Shown here one piece after another: positions 17,924 to 27,571 of a stretch of DNA of 64,000 bases. This DNA comes from Opitutales bacterium (lineage in GTDB: Bacteria > Verrucomicrobiota > Verrucomicrobiia > Opitutales > UBA953): positions 41,527 to 105,526 of the forward strand of contig JAGBIL010000040.1 of assembly GCA_017935025.1 (NCBI GenBank), given 5' to 3'. The position numbers and the translations under genes are program-made. Each line of letters starts with the position of its first letter. Positions within the stretch are counted from its first letter, which is position 1. Below the pieces are notes generated by a model. That model did not search any database. It was not told where the DNA came from and saw only the letters and a program-made list of their open reading frames with translations.

Positions 17924-18038
17924 AATTTAGCGAAGCGCAAGAGGACTAATGAGAAGAACGGGATGAACGAGAGGAACGGGAAAATACACATTCTTCTCTT
18001 TCTTCCCCTACCTCCCATCGCGCTTCGCTAAATTTCAA
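17920..18038. repeat. 119-bp inverted-repeat element at the nfeD stop codon
   Basis: TTGAAATTTAGCGAAGCGC at 17920-17938 is repeated as its exact reverse complement at 18020-18038, 19 of 19 bases, with an 81-bp centre that is purine-rich on the left and pyrimidine-rich on the right, so pairing may extend inwards. The TGA stop of nfeD lies inside the left arm. It has no T-run, so it is not a simple terminator. It resembles a REP/MITE-type hairpin element or an RNA-stability structure. Confidence 0.8.
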
Positions 18039-18076
18039 TTTGCGGGAACGCCCGGGATGCGGCTAACATTGCCGCC

Positions 18077-19069
18077 ATGAATACGTCCAATGTCATCTAT
18101 ATCGCGCTCGGCGTTGTCGGGCTGATTTTCCTCTTCATCTTCCTCTCTTTCTTCAGCGTCTGGATTCGCGCCTTGCTCGCGGGAGCGCACGTTTCCCTGC
18201 GTCAACTTTTCACCATGCGCCTGCGTCGCGTCCCCTACGCCCTTCTCGTCGACACGCGCATCACGGCAATCAAGGCCGGCATCGACCTCTCCATCGACGA
18301 AATCGAAACCCACTACCTTGCCGGCGGCGATGTTCTGCAAACCACGCAAGGCATCATCAATGCCCAAAAAGCCCGCATTTCGCTTTCCTGGAACGAAGCC
18401 TGCGCAATCGACCTCGCGACCAAAGGCACCGGGAAATCCATCATTGATGCTGTGCGGACTTCAATTAATCCGAAAGTCATCGACTGCCCGAATCCGCAAT
18501 CCGGACGCATGACGATTGATGCCGTCGCCAAAGACGGCATCCAAGTGAAAGTCCGCGCGCGCGTTACCGTGCGCTCCAACCTCGCCCGCTACGTCGGGAA
18601 CGCGCAGGAGGAAACTGTCATCGCCCGCGTAGGCGAAGGCATCGTTACCTCCATCGGCTCCGCAGAAAGCTACAAAAAAGTTCTCGAAAACCCCGATGCA
18701 ATTTCCAAGCGCGTGCTTGAACGCGGACTCGACATCGGCACGGCGTTTGAAATTCTTTCCATCGACATCGCGGACGTGGACGTCGGCGACAACATCGGCG
18801 CAAAACTCCAGGAAGCGCAAGCGGAAGCCAATAAAAACATGGCGCAAGCCCAAGCCGAAATTAAGCGCGCCGCCGCCGTTGCCCGGGAACAGGAAATGAA
18901 AGCCCTCGTTCAGGAAAAACGTGCCGAAGTCGTTGCCGCCGAAGCCGAAGTCCCGCGTGCCATGGCGGAAGCGCTCCGCTCCGGAAATCTCGGCGTGATG
19001 GATCTTTATCGTTTGAAAAATATTAACGCCGACACCGATATGCGCGCGAACCTTGCCCGTAAGGACTGA
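18077..19069 (+). CDS. floA: Flotillin-like protein FloA
   Basis: FloA is a membrane scaffold protein of flotillin-type microdomains. The 330-residue protein has a short N-terminal membrane segment (about 5-35, [18 protein letters not shown]), followed by the SPFH-like region with [40 protein letters not shown] and [20 protein letters not shown]. It ends in an Ala/Glu-rich coiled coil ([20 protein letters not shown] onwards). Length and layout match the FloA (UPF0365) family. It is downstream of nfeD and likely in one operon with it and with the next gene. Confidence 0.93.
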   Translation: MNTSNVIYIALGVVGLIFLFIFLSFFSVWIRALLAGAHVSLRQLFTMRLRRVPYALLVDTRITAIKAGIDLSIDEIETHYLAGGDVLQTTQGIINAQKARISLSWNEACAIDLATKGTGKSIIDAVRTSINPKVIDCPNPQSGRMTIDAVAKDGIQVKVRARVTVRSNLARYVGNAQEETVIARVGEGIVTSIGSAESYKKVLENPDAISKRVLERGLDIGTAFEILSIDIADVDVGDNIGAKLQEAQAEANKNMAQAQAEIKRAAAVAREQEMKALVQEKRAEVVAAEAEVPRAMAEALRSGNLGVMDLYRLKNINADTDMRANLARKD

Positions 19070-19123
19070 GGAAGCCGCGAGCCGAAAGCGGCGGATTAAG
19101 CGCTAAAACTTCGTTTTTTTTCG

Positions 19124-19690
19124 ATGTTGAACGAAACACACATTCTCGCAAGCGGCGACGGAAAGGATTTGCTCGAAACCGTCTTTTTCGTCGTCATTGC
19201 CGTGATTTCGATATTCGGTTCGCTCATCGGAAAGTTTTTGAAAAAAAACGACGAAAACGAAGAAGCGCCGAGCGTCGACGAATCAATTTTCGGGAAGTGG
19301 GAAGAGGAAGAAGAAGAAAACCCGGAAACAAACACCCTGCCTCCGCCGATAGTTGTCGACTACGGGAATACGTCCGCGTACGACGAACAACTGCGGGAAC
19401 TCCGCCGCCAAACTTTGCTCGCACAGGAACGCGAAAAAATCACGAAGCAAACTCGCCTTGAAGGTCCGGGCGTTCACGCCGTAATCCGGAAAATCCGCAA
19501 AACCGCGCACGGTCCCGCGAAAAACGTTCCCGCGCCGAAGAGCCAGACGCCGCCGCCCGCCGTTCCCGCGCGAACTTCGGCGCAGCCTTCCGACGGGAAC
19601 GCCGACGACGATATCTTTGACGACCGTGAAGCGCTCCGCCGCGCCGTTCTCGCACAGGAAATTCTCTCGCCCCCGCTTTCTCTGCGGTAA
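19124..19690 (+). CDS. Hypothetical membrane-anchored protein in the nfeD-floA operon
   Basis: The 188-residue product is unknown to me. Residues about 15-38 form one hydrophobic span (LETVFFVVIAVISIFGSLIG), followed by a strongly acidic stretch (KKNDENEEAPS, WEEEEEENPETN) and a Pro/Ala-rich, probably disordered tail with two short helical pieces ending in LAQE (RRQTLLAQEREK and RRAVLAQEIL). It lies 54 bp after floA on the same strand and may tether or regulate the microdomain proteins, but this is only guilt by association. Confidence 0.65.
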   Translation: MLNETHILASGDGKDLLETVFFVVIAVISIFGSLIGKFLKKNDENEEAPSVDESIFGKWEEEEEENPETNTLPPPIVVDYGNTSAYDEQLRELRRQTLLAQEREKITKQTRLEGPGVHAVIRKIRKTAHGPAKNVPAPKSQTPPPAVPARTSAQPSDGNADDDIFDDREALRRAVLAQEILSPPLSLR

Positions 19691-19739
19691 ACCCCGAAAA
19701 ACCGATTCAAACCACGCTGTCCGTTTTTCAAAAATAATG

Positions 19740-19902
19740 TTGACCAAACAAGTAAACATTATTTTCATACGGAAGAAATCACACATGAAAAAAATGACCG
19801 AACAGCTTCGGTTTTGATCCTAAAATAAAAAAAACACACACGAAATCCGTAAAGGATACGGCGACACGAAATTCAAATTTCCGTGTCGCCGTTTTCTTTT
19901 TC
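19740..19902 (+). promoter_or_regulatory. trpB leader: promoter, 10-codon uORF and terminator-like hairpin
   Basis: TTGACC at 19740 is a possible -35 box; a weak -10 (around TTTCATAC, 19763-19770) follows. A ten-codon reading frame at 19785-19817 (MKKMTEQLRF) has GGAAG nine bases upstream and itself contains a small hairpin (ACCGAA/TTCGGT). At 19859-19891 a 10-bp GC-rich stem (CGGCGACACG/CGTGTCGCCG, with an AT-rich inner extension) is followed by a T-rich tract. This arrangement resembles an attenuator, but the leader peptide has no Trp codon. Confidence 0.45.
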
Positions 19903-19968
19903 TTGTTCGGAATTCCCGAAAATTTCCTTTTCCCGCACGGGGACGCGGCGTAGAATCTCGCGTTAATT

Positions 19969-21192
19969 ATGAAAAAAGAATTGCTTCCAGCAGAAAAACG
20001 TCTTCCCGACAACAACGGATTTTTCGGTCGCTTCGGCGGCTCCTTTGTTCAGCCGGAATTGCAAAAACAGATGGACGAAATCGCTCACGCCTACCACACG
20101 ATTTGCCGTTCTCACAATTTTGTCCAGGACTTGCGCAACATCCGCAAACACTTCCAGGGCCGCCCGACACCGGTTTATTACTGCAAAAACCTGACGGAAA
20201 AAGTCGGCGGAGCGCGCATTTACCTCAAGCGCGAAGACCTGAATCACACGGGCGCGCACAAGCTCAACCACTGCATGGGCGAAGGCTTACTCGCGAAATA
20301 TTTGGGCAAGAAAAAACTCATCGCGGAAACGGGCGCCGGGCAGCACGGCGTCGCGCTCGCGACGGCGGGAGCGTACTTCGGCATTCCCGTGGAAATCCAC
20401 ATGGGCGAAGTCGATATCCAAAAAGAATACCCGAACGTCATGCGCATGAAAGTGCTCGGCGCGAAGGTTGTCTCCGTGACACGCGGCGACAAAACGCTCA
20501 AGGAAGCCGTCGATTCCGCGTTTGAATCCTACCTCGAAGATCCGGTCAATTCCATTTACTGCATCGGCTCCGTTCTCGGTCCGCACCCGTTCCCGCTTCT
20601 CGTGCGCGAATTCCAGCGCGTTATCGGTATCGAAGCGCGGGAACAGTTTTTTGAAATGACGGGCGAAATGCCGGACAACATCTGCGCCTGCGTCGGAGGC
20701 GGCTCCAACGCGGCGGGCTTTTTCCACGCGTTTATCGACGATCCCGTCGAAATTTACGGCGTCGAACCGCTCGGTCGCGGCACGAAGCTCGGCGAACACG
20801 CCTGTTCGCTTGCCTACGGCACCGAAGGCATCATGCACGGCTTCAATTCCATCATGCTCAAAGACGCCGGCGGCAATCCCGCGCCGGTTTACTCGGCAGC
20901 GAGCGGCTTGGACTATCCGTCCGTCGGTCCGGAACACGCTTACTGGCACGAAATCGGGCGCGAAAAAGCCGTCCAAATCAACGATGACGAAGCCGTCACG
21001 GCGTTTTTCCAACTTTCCCGCCTCGAAGGCATCATTCCCGCACTCGAAAGTGCCCATGCCGTGGCGTTTGCGACGAAGCTCGCAAAAGAACGTCCGACGG
21101 AATCGATTCTCGTCAATCTTTCCGGGCGCGGCGACAAGGACCTCGATTTCGTTATGGAAAAATTCGGCAAATACGCCGAACGCGAATATTGA
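19969..21192 (+). CDS. trpB: Tryptophan synthase beta subunit
   Basis: TrpB condenses indole with serine using pyridoxal phosphate. The 407-residue protein has the family start ([16 protein letters not shown]), the PLP lysine in HTGAHKLNH at about residue 95, the Gly-rich phosphate-binding loop [12 protein letters not shown], and the late Ser in LSGRGDKDL. The length is typical of TrpB1. trpA is not adjacent, so the tryptophan genes are dispersed. The upstream leader and the downstream bidirectional terminator make it a single-gene unit. Confidence 0.96.
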   Translation: MKKELLPAEKRLPDNNGFFGRFGGSFVQPELQKQMDEIAHAYHTICRSHNFVQDLRNIRKHFQGRPTPVYYCKNLTEKVGGARIYLKREDLNHTGAHKLNHCMGEGLLAKYLGKKKLIAETGAGQHGVALATAGAYFGIPVEIHMGEVDIQKEYPNVMRMKVLGAKVVSVTRGDKTLKEAVDSAFESYLEDPVNSIYCIGSVLGPHPFPLLVREFQRVIGIEAREQFFEMTGEMPDNICACVGGGSNAAGFFHAFIDDPVEIYGVEPLGRGTKLGEHACSLAYGTEGIMHGFNSIMLKDAGGNPAPVYSAASGLDYPSVGPEHAYWHEIGREKAVQINDDEAVTAFFQLSRLEGIIPALESAHAVAFATKLAKERPTESILVNLSGRGDKDLDFVMEKFGKYAEREY

Positions 21193-21200
21193 GAAAGAGG

Positions 21201-21244
21201 AAAAAAGCGTTCCCGTGAGAAATTCGCGGAAACGCTTTTTTTTC
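21201..21244. terminator. Bidirectional terminator between trpB and the SUI1 gene
   Basis: AGCGTTCCCG (21206-21215) pairs with CGGAAACGCT (21227-21236), nine of ten positions, flanked by A-runs on the left and eight T on the right. It separates two convergent genes and can terminate both. The stem contains the over-represented GTTCCCG motif. Confidence 0.85.
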
Positions 21245-21259
21245 AATACAAACTACTTT

Positions 21260-21643
21260 TTACGCGGAGTAGCCGAGGAGTTGGAGGAAGAAGCGGACGC
21301 GCTCGCGGTCGTCTCCCTGCAATTCGAGTTTTCCGCCTGCTTCGGCACCGCCGCACGCGAATTTCTGTTTCAGCGACTTGAGCAAGTCCGCACGCTGTTC
21401 CGACGGGAGCGCCGTAATTCCCGGACCTTCGAGAATCGTTACGGTTTTTCCGCTGCGCCCGGATTTTTCGATGCGCAAATGCACTTTCCCGAGTTTTGCG
21501 GGAACGCTCGGCTTGGAATCTGCGGAGCGGCGTTTTTGCGGCGGTTCCGCCTGCGGAAGATTTTCGATGTGAAGCGAACCGAATGCGTCGTTGATGGACG
21601 CGACACCGGAGCTTTTTCCGTCGGTAGAAATTTTCTTAGCCAT
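21260..21643 (-). CDS. SUI1/eIF1-family translation factor (YciH-like)
   Basis: The SUI1 fold is the start-site selection factor eIF1 in eukaryotes and archaea; bacterial YciH-type members are thought to affect initiation fidelity. The 127-residue protein has a disordered N-terminus of about 45 residues and then the SUI1 domain: GKVHLRIEKSGRSGKTVTIL, LKSLKQKFACGGAEAGGKLEL and the C-terminal QGDDRERVRFFLQLLGY (family pattern QGD-R). It ends 8 bp before the obgE stop region and both are likely co-transcribed. In a genome with weak Shine-Dalgarno signals such a factor is noteworthy. Confidence 0.88.
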   Translation of the reverse strand: MAKKISTDGKSSGVASINDAFGSLHIENLPQAEPPQKRRSADSKPSVPAKLGKVHLRIEKSGRSGKTVTILEGPGITALPSEQRADLLKSLKQKFACGGAEAGGKLELQGDDRERVRFFLQLLGYSA

Positions 21644-21650
21644 TGTGTGA

Positions 21651-22762
<1,112 letters not shown>

Positions 22763-22786
22763 ACGCGCAAAGCGTTTCGTTGCTAA

Positions 22787-23920
22787 TTAAGAACGCCGCG
22801 TCCTTTTCCGCAACCTTTTTTCTTGAATATCCCGAAATTCGGACATCGCCGCTTCGTCGTCATAAACGGTTTCCGTCCCGTCCCCAAGTATCTCCGTCCA
22901 AAATCCTCGTTTTTCATCAAACCAAAATACACGATCGTTCCCGCGACCGGATTTCACGGGAACGATTATTCCAGGCACTCCGTTTTTCTTAATCATCACC
23001 GCACCCGGGAAATCGAAAATCTGTCCGATTGTTCCCGAAAAATAAAACGGACAAGGGAGCTTTTCCGCGCACAGCTTTCCGTCTTTAACCCGAATACGGC
23101 GTAAAAAATTTTCTTTTCTCGGAAATGCATTCCCGAGGACGCACCACAATTCACCGTTAATTTCGACAAAGCTCTTCGGGATGCCGCTCAATTCGACGAC
23201 ACTCTCGATTACGTCCCCGTCGAGCTCTTTCCGTATCCGAAAACGATTCGAGCCGTTTTCTTTCGTAAAAGTAAAACTGCCGACTTTTTTATCTCCGCCG
23301 CGGAGCAGTCTCCGCCCGCGCTCCGCGAACGATTCTATCTCCTCCGGACGTGCGTAGGTTGTCGATGTTTTTTCCCAAACTTTTGTTTTCGGATTATAGC
23401 CGGCGACGCCGTTTTTACTTATATCGCAACGCTGAGTCTTGTTCATTTCCCATCCGAACGGGAACACCGCGGGAGTTACTTTCAAAACGCCGTCCTCCGC
23501 AAAAAAGAGCAAATATTCTCCGGCATAATCTCGGATATTCCACTCTTTCGACAAACGACGAAGCCCCATAGCATCCACGGGGACAAGTGCCTCCGAAGTC
23601 GACACATCCGGAGCGAAGTCCTCGTCAAAAAATCTTGCGGGACATTCATAGATATTCGCGACCCCGCCCGTTATCCGGTAAAGAACCAACCACGCTTTAT
23701 TATCGGAACGCACGACCGTGTATTGACGATCACATTCTCCCACAGGAGGTGTTGGCAACTTTCCGACAAGAACCGCGTTCCCGTCTTGCACTCGCTGAAT
23801 ATACCAGCCGAAAGGCTTTTCGTTTTTCCGAACCGTGCGAAATATCATATCAGACGTCTCCGCAAAAACATTCATGCTCGCGAGAAAAACCATCATTATT
23901 CCAAAAACAATCATTTTCAT
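22787..23920 (-). CDS. Secreted hypothetical protein
   Basis: The product has 377 residues and I do not recognise it. It starts with a clear signal peptide (MKMIVFGIMMVFLASMNVFA-ETSD). The mature part alternates short beta-rich stretches with charged loops (WLVLYRITGGVANIYECPAR, SFTFTKENGSNRFRIRKELD, VIVPVKSGRGNDRVFWFD), suggesting repeated blades or a beta-sandwich, and ends in a basic tail (RLRKRTRRS). There are three scattered cysteines. It is flanked by terminator hairpins and repeats on both sides, so it is probably a single-gene unit. Confidence 0.75.
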   Translation of the reverse strand: MKMIVFGIMMVFLASMNVFAETSDMIFRTVRKNEKPFGWYIQRVQDGNAVLVGKLPTPPVGECDRQYTVVRSDNKAWLVLYRITGGVANIYECPARFFDEDFAPDVSTSEALVPVDAMGLRRLSKEWNIRDYAGEYLLFFAEDGVLKVTPAVFPFGWEMNKTQRCDISKNGVAGYNPKTKVWEKTSTTYARPEEIESFAERGRRLLRGGDKKVGSFTFTKENGSNRFRIRKELDGDVIESVVELSGIPKSFVEINGELWCVLGNAFPRKENFLRRIRVKDGKLCAEKLPCPFYFSGTIGQIFDFPGAVMIKKNGVPGIIVPVKSGRGNDRVFWFDEKRGFWTEILGDGTETVYDDEAAMSEFRDIQEKRLRKRTRRS

Positions 23921-24019
23921 TTCATTTTCCCCTTCTAAAAATCAGCCATACACATCCCCCCCCCTCCTCTACGGAAGTCTTCCCCCGAAAATTCTTTCGC
24001 CTATTCGCCCGGGTTCAAA

Positions 24020-24061
24020 GAAAAAAAAGAACCCGCGTACGAAGCACACGGGTTCTTTTTT
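24020..24061. terminator. Bidirectional terminator downstream of yidC
   Basis: GAACCCG (24029-24035) pairs with CGGGTTC (24049-24055) with further pairing in the loop. An A-run precedes it and a T-run follows it, so it works on both strands. It lies between yidC and the secreted hypothetical gene. Confidence 0.85.
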
Positions 24062-24064
24062 CGG

Positions 24065-24150
24065 GGATAACGGATAATGTCGTCTTTAAAGTTTTTACCG
24101 AAGGTAAAAACCGAGACAAGGCATTATTCACTATTCGTTATTCATTGTTA
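24065..24150. repeat. Hairpin element with GAATAAC-type heptads, at the yidC stop
   Basis: On the minus strand, after the yidC stop codon, the units AATGAATAACGAATAGTGAA repeat every 7 bp. An inner perfect hairpin GTTTTTACC-GAA-GGTAAAAAC follows, then a shorter inverted arm (GGATAACGGATAATG read on the plus strand). The architecture is the same as that of the elements at 26076, 43690 and 45797. The TAA stop of yidC lies inside it. Confidence 0.75.
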
Positions 24151-26022
24151 ATTGAAGGCGACGCGTCCTTTGCCGCGACCTTTCTTCTTGGTCGGCGGAA
24201 TAATTTCCACGCCGCCGGAGGAGGCGTTCCCGCCCTTTTCATCGTCGCGGGAACGGCGCACGAGCCACGTCTGGAACATCGTAAAGATGTTTTGAAGCGT
24301 CCAGTAAAGCGTGAGCGCGGACGGCATCGTGTAACAAATGATGGGGAAAATCGCCATCATTGCGTAGAACATATTTTTCTGCCCCGGTTGCGCGTTCGGC
24401 ATCGGAGTCATTTTCATGTTCAGGAACATCGTCGCACCCATGAGAATCGGGAGAATGTGGATTTGCGCGCCGATGAACGGGATCCGCACGTCTTCAAGCC
24501 CGGGAATCACGTCCGGCATCGAAAGGTCGGGAATCCACAAGAACGGTTGCAGGCGCAGTTCCGCGCAAGTCTGGAACGTGCAGTACATCGCGAAGAAAAT
24601 CGGAATCTGAATCAGAACCGGGAAGCAACCGGCGAGCGGGTTGATTTTGTTGTCGCGATACAACTTCATCATTTCCTGCTGCATTTTCTGCGGGTTGTCT
24701 TTGTATTTTTCGCGAATGTCCTGCATCGGCTTAGAGAACTTCTGCATTTTTTTCGCGGAGCGCTGTTGCGCCATCGTCAGCGGCCATGTGATTCCCTTGA
24801 CGATAAGCGTCATTACGACAATCACCCAGCCCCAAGACCACGCGTTCGCCGGAATCAGATCGTGAATCCAATTCATCACGGCGACGAGAATTTTGCAGAG
24901 CCAGTCGATGCTGATAAAACCGAAAAGGCTCGTAAACTGCACCACGGCATCCGCGTCTTCAATCAGATCCGCACTCTGCAACTCCGCAAAGCGCGTGTAT
25001 TCCTTCGGACCGACGTAAAAATACGTGTCAAGATTCAGCGAACGCAGCGCCGGAAGTTTCAGGTGCGCGTAGCCGACAACGGACAAATCCGTTTTGTTGT
25101 CCATATCTTCCGCGGGAACGAGCTTTTCCGGAAAAACGGCAAGATCGGAAATCAGCGGACGCACGTCCGTCTGCGGGAACGCAAGAATGTTTGCAAAATA
25201 CTGATTCGTCGTCGCAAGCCACTGGAACGGTTCGCCGCTTTCGGCGGGAACGACAAACGAGGCGTGCGCGGGATGCGCGCCCAAGCCCAAAAATCCGCTA
25301 CTCGCAACGAAATGACTCGTCGCCACTTTGTCGTAGCCGTCGCCGTTGAACCACGACGCATTCAAGAAAAGATTTGCCGTATCGCCGTTGGTCGGCGGAA
25401 GCATTCCGGTCGAAAGATAGAGGTCCCCGGCGGGAACAGAAGCAGCGCCTGCAGCGGGAGCGAGCTTCACCGTGTGGCGGACGAAATACGGATCTGTCGC
25501 GCCGCGCCCTTCGTCGTCAAGCGAAACCGTGTAAACGCGGCGAACGGTTTTCTGCGCGTCGGAACCGACGAGCGTCAGCGTGCGCGTTTTCGCGGCATCA
25601 TCCGTCACGTCGCTTTCCACGGAGAAAACGATGCCCCACGGCTCGGGCTTTCCGCTAAGCGTCGCGGGAGCGCCGGCAAGCGTCAGCGCGGGAACGCTCG
25701 AAGCGTCGTTAAACACGACGGGCGCGCTGTCGTTCTGCGACTGCGGAAAATCCTTAAGCTCGACGCTTTCGACCGCGCCGCCGAACGAGCTCAACCGCAA
25801 CGCGATTTTGCCGTTTTCGAGCGTGAAAATCTTTTTCTCGCCGACAAATGCCGACGAAGCTTTCGCCGGAGCGGGAGCGGGTTGCACGGGAACGACACTC
25901 GTCGGTGCCGTTGCAACAGCGGGAGCCGGCGCGGGTTGCGGAGCGTTTTTCGCATTGAAAAACATCAGCCCGACCGCCAAGCCAATCAGCAAAATTCCGA
26001 TAAACGTGCTTTTCTTGTCCAT
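24148..26022 (-). CDS. yidC: Membrane protein insertase YidC
   Basis: YidC inserts and folds inner-membrane proteins alone or with SecYEG. The ATG at 26022 is chosen because the membrane anchor MDKKSTFIGILLIGLAVGLM starts there, giving 624 residues. After an Ala/Pro linker comes the large periplasmic beta-supersandwich domain (about 60-360), then the conserved five-span core: WGWVIVVMTLIVKGITWPLT with the core arginine region, KMQKFSKPMQDIREKYKDNP, NPLAGCFPVLIQIPIFFAMY and QNIFTMFQTWLVRR. The presence of the periplasmic domain is typical of Gram-negative YidC. It is flanked by repeat hairpins on both sides. Confidence 0.96.
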   Translation of the reverse strand: MDKKSTFIGILLIGLAVGLMFFNAKNAPQPAPAPAVATAPTSVVPVQPAPAPAKASSAFVGEKKIFTLENGKIALRLSSFGGAVESVELKDFPQSQNDSAPVVFNDASSVPALTLAGAPATLSGKPEPWGIVFSVESDVTDDAAKTRTLTLVGSDAQKTVRRVYTVSLDDEGRGATDPYFVRHTVKLAPAAGAASVPAGDLYLSTGMLPPTNGDTANLFLNASWFNGDGYDKVATSHFVASSGFLGLGAHPAHASFVVPAESGEPFQWLATTNQYFANILAFPQTDVRPLISDLAVFPEKLVPAEDMDNKTDLSVVGYAHLKLPALRSLNLDTYFYVGPKEYTRFAELQSADLIEDADAVVQFTSLFGFISIDWLCKILVAVMNWIHDLIPANAWSWGWVIVVMTLIVKGITWPLTMAQQRSAKKMQKFSKPMQDIREKYKDNPQKMQQEMMKLYRDNKINPLAGCFPVLIQIPIFFAMYCTFQTCAELRLQPFLWIPDLSMPDVIPGLEDVRIPFIGAQIHILPILMGATMFLNMKMTPMPNAQPGQKNMFYAMMAIFPIICYTMPSALTLYWTLQNIFTMFQTWLVRRSRDDEKGGNASSGGVEIIPPTKKKGRGKGRVAFN

Positions 26023-26075
26023 GAAATATCCTAAACGGGACAAGGAAAACAGAATTTCCTGCCGAGGCAAATTGA

Positions 26076-26201
26076 AAATGGATAATGCTTAGTGAATAAC
26101 GAATAATGAATAACTCATTGTTCAAAGTGGTTCCTTCGTCGGTATTTGCCGGAGGCAAAAACCTTAGCACTGCGTTATTCACTAAGCATTATTAACCATT
26201 A
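26076..26201. repeat. Heptad hairpin element between argC and yidC, same family as 45797-45906
   Basis: The left arm is AGTGAATAACGAATAATGAA plus a further unit; the right arm carries the inverse (GTTATTCACTAAG). The centre contains TTCAAAG, an imperfect inner hairpin ending GGAGGCAAAAACC, and TTAGCACTGCG. The same succession, reversed and complemented, occurs inside the prophage at 45797-45906. It abuts the argC stop codon. Confidence 0.85.
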
Positions 26202-27245
26202 TTAGATTAGCCCGGCGGTTTCCGGGAAACCGAGCGCAAGATTCATCAGCTGAACCGCCTGCCCGGAAGCGCCCTTCACCACGTTGTCGATACACGACGT
26301 GATGACAAAATTTTTCGTGCGCGGGTCGTAAACAGCGGAAATATCCGCTCTGTTCGTTCCCGTAACGTGCGCCGTGTCGGGGAATTTCCCGCTTTTCAAA
26401 ACAGCGACAAACGGTTTGCCCGCATACGCTTTTTCCCAGCACGCGTAAACGTCTTCGACGGTCGCGCCGTTCGCGGGAACGGTAATCGTCGTCGAAATCC
26501 CGCGCTTCATCGGAGCCAGATGCGGGCAAAACTGCACGACAATCGGCGTTCCCGCCGCGAGCGAAAGCTGCTCTTCAATTTCGGACAAATGGCGGTGTTT
26601 CGGCAAGCCGTAAGCCTTTGCCGATTCGTCGCGCTCACAATACGCATACGCCAAGTCCGCTTTTTTCCCCGCGCCCGAGACGCCGGAATAGGAATTGATC
26701 ACGCACGTTCCCGCCGACGGCTTAATCACGCCGCCGCGCAAAAGCGGAACCAGTGGAATTTGGATACTCGTCGGATAGCAACCCGGGCACGCCACGAGCG
26801 CCGCAGACTTCCAGACATCGCCCTGCGCGAGCTCGGGAACGACGTAAGGAGATTTTTTTAAAAGCTCAATATCCGGATGCGGCTTGCCGTAATATTCTTC
26901 GTAAATTTCCGGCGAGTTCAGACGAAAGTCCGCCGACAAATCAAAAACACGCTTGCCCGCCGCAACGAGCGGCCGCGCATATTCCGCCGCAACACCGTGC
27001 GGCAACGCGAGAAACCACACGTCAATCGGTTCTGCGCAAATCGCCTGCGGTTCCGCCGGAATAAACGTCAACCCGGCGGGAACCATTTCGCGAAACTGCG
27101 GCATCACGTCCGCCAGCGGCGTTCCCGCGAGCGAGCGCGAGCACACGCAGGCGAGCTCCGCGTTCGGGTGGCGCGACAACAGGCGCACAAGTTCCTCTCC
27201 GGCGTAACCGGACGCTCCGACAATTCCGACTTTGATTTTGCTCAT
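26202..27245 (-). CDS. argC: N-acetyl-gamma-glutamyl-phosphate reductase
   Basis: ArgC carries out the NADPH-dependent third step of arginine/ornithine synthesis. The ATG at 27245 gives 347 residues beginning MSKIKVGIVGASGYAGEELV, the Rossmann GxxGxxG; the upstream in-frame extension is not protein-like. The catalytic Cys is in LVACPGCYPTSIQIPL, and SYSGVSGAGKKADLAYAYCE and QFCPHLAPMKRGISTTITV are family signatures. No other arg genes are adjacent. Its stop codon lies at the edge of a heptad hairpin. Confidence 0.96.
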   Translation of the reverse strand: MSKIKVGIVGASGYAGEELVRLLSRHPNAELACVCSRSLAGTPLADVMPQFREMVPAGLTFIPAEPQAICAEPIDVWFLALPHGVAAEYARPLVAAGKRVFDLSADFRLNSPEIYEEYYGKPHPDIELLKKSPYVVPELAQGDVWKSAALVACPGCYPTSIQIPLVPLLRGGVIKPSAGTCVINSYSGVSGAGKKADLAYAYCERDESAKAYGLPKHRHLSEIEEQLSLAAGTPIVVQFCPHLAPMKRGISTTITVPANGATVEDVYACWEKAYAGKPFVAVLKSGKFPDTAHVTGTNRADISAVYDPRTKNFVITSCIDNVVKGASGQAVQLMNLALGFPETAGLI

Positions 27246-27366
27246 AGTAGCTTGCCATTTTCGATTTTCCGCGCGGGAACGCAAAGTTTTTTTGCTCAAA
27301 AAAAACTTTTCCCGAAAATAAGACTTGCACAAATACGCAAAAAGCGTATTGTTAATGCTTCTTTCA

Positions 27367-27442
27367 GCCACTTTAGCTCAGTTGGTAGAGCATCTCATTC
27401 GTAATGAGAGGGTCGTTGGTTCAAGTCCGACAAGTGGCTCCA
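27367..27442 (+). tRNA. tRNA-Thr (anticodon CGU)
   Basis: A complete 76-nt cloverleaf can be folded: acceptor GCCACTT pairs with AAGTGGC, D-arm AGCTCAGTTGGTAGAGC, anticodon arm TCTCA-TTCGTAA-TGAGA with CGT at positions 34-36, T-arm with GGTTCAAGTCC, discriminator T and an encoded CCA. It reads ACG codons. It is transcribed rightwards and followed by a strong terminator, so it is a monocistronic tRNA. The prophage does not use it as an attachment site. Confidence 0.96.
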
Positions 27443-27458
27443 TTTTTTTTAAGGGTGT

Positions 27459-27490
27459 GCGCTCGAATCTGTCGGGCGCTTTTTTTTTGT
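27459..27490 (+). terminator. Rho-independent terminator of tRNA-Thr
   Basis: GCGCTCGA (27459-27466) pairs with TCGGGCGC with one G-T pair around a 5-nt loop and is followed by at least eight T. It is placed directly after the tRNA. Confidence 0.88.
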
Positions 27491-27571
27491 TTTCGCGCGG
27501 AGAAGAGAATCCCGCGCCGACATTTTTAAAGTTTTCTTCGCGTGCGGGAACGTTTTATACTACGACGCGTT

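Noticed and set aside
23587..26034. An 815-codon open frame on the plus strand
   Set aside because: It is antisense to yidC and the secreted hypothetical gene; composition is Arg/His-rich and no domain is visible.
27367..27442. tRNA-Thr as the prophage attachment site
   Set aside because: The prophage edge is more than 4 kb away, no tRNA fragment repeat was seen, and a MuA-type transposase needs no tRNA target.
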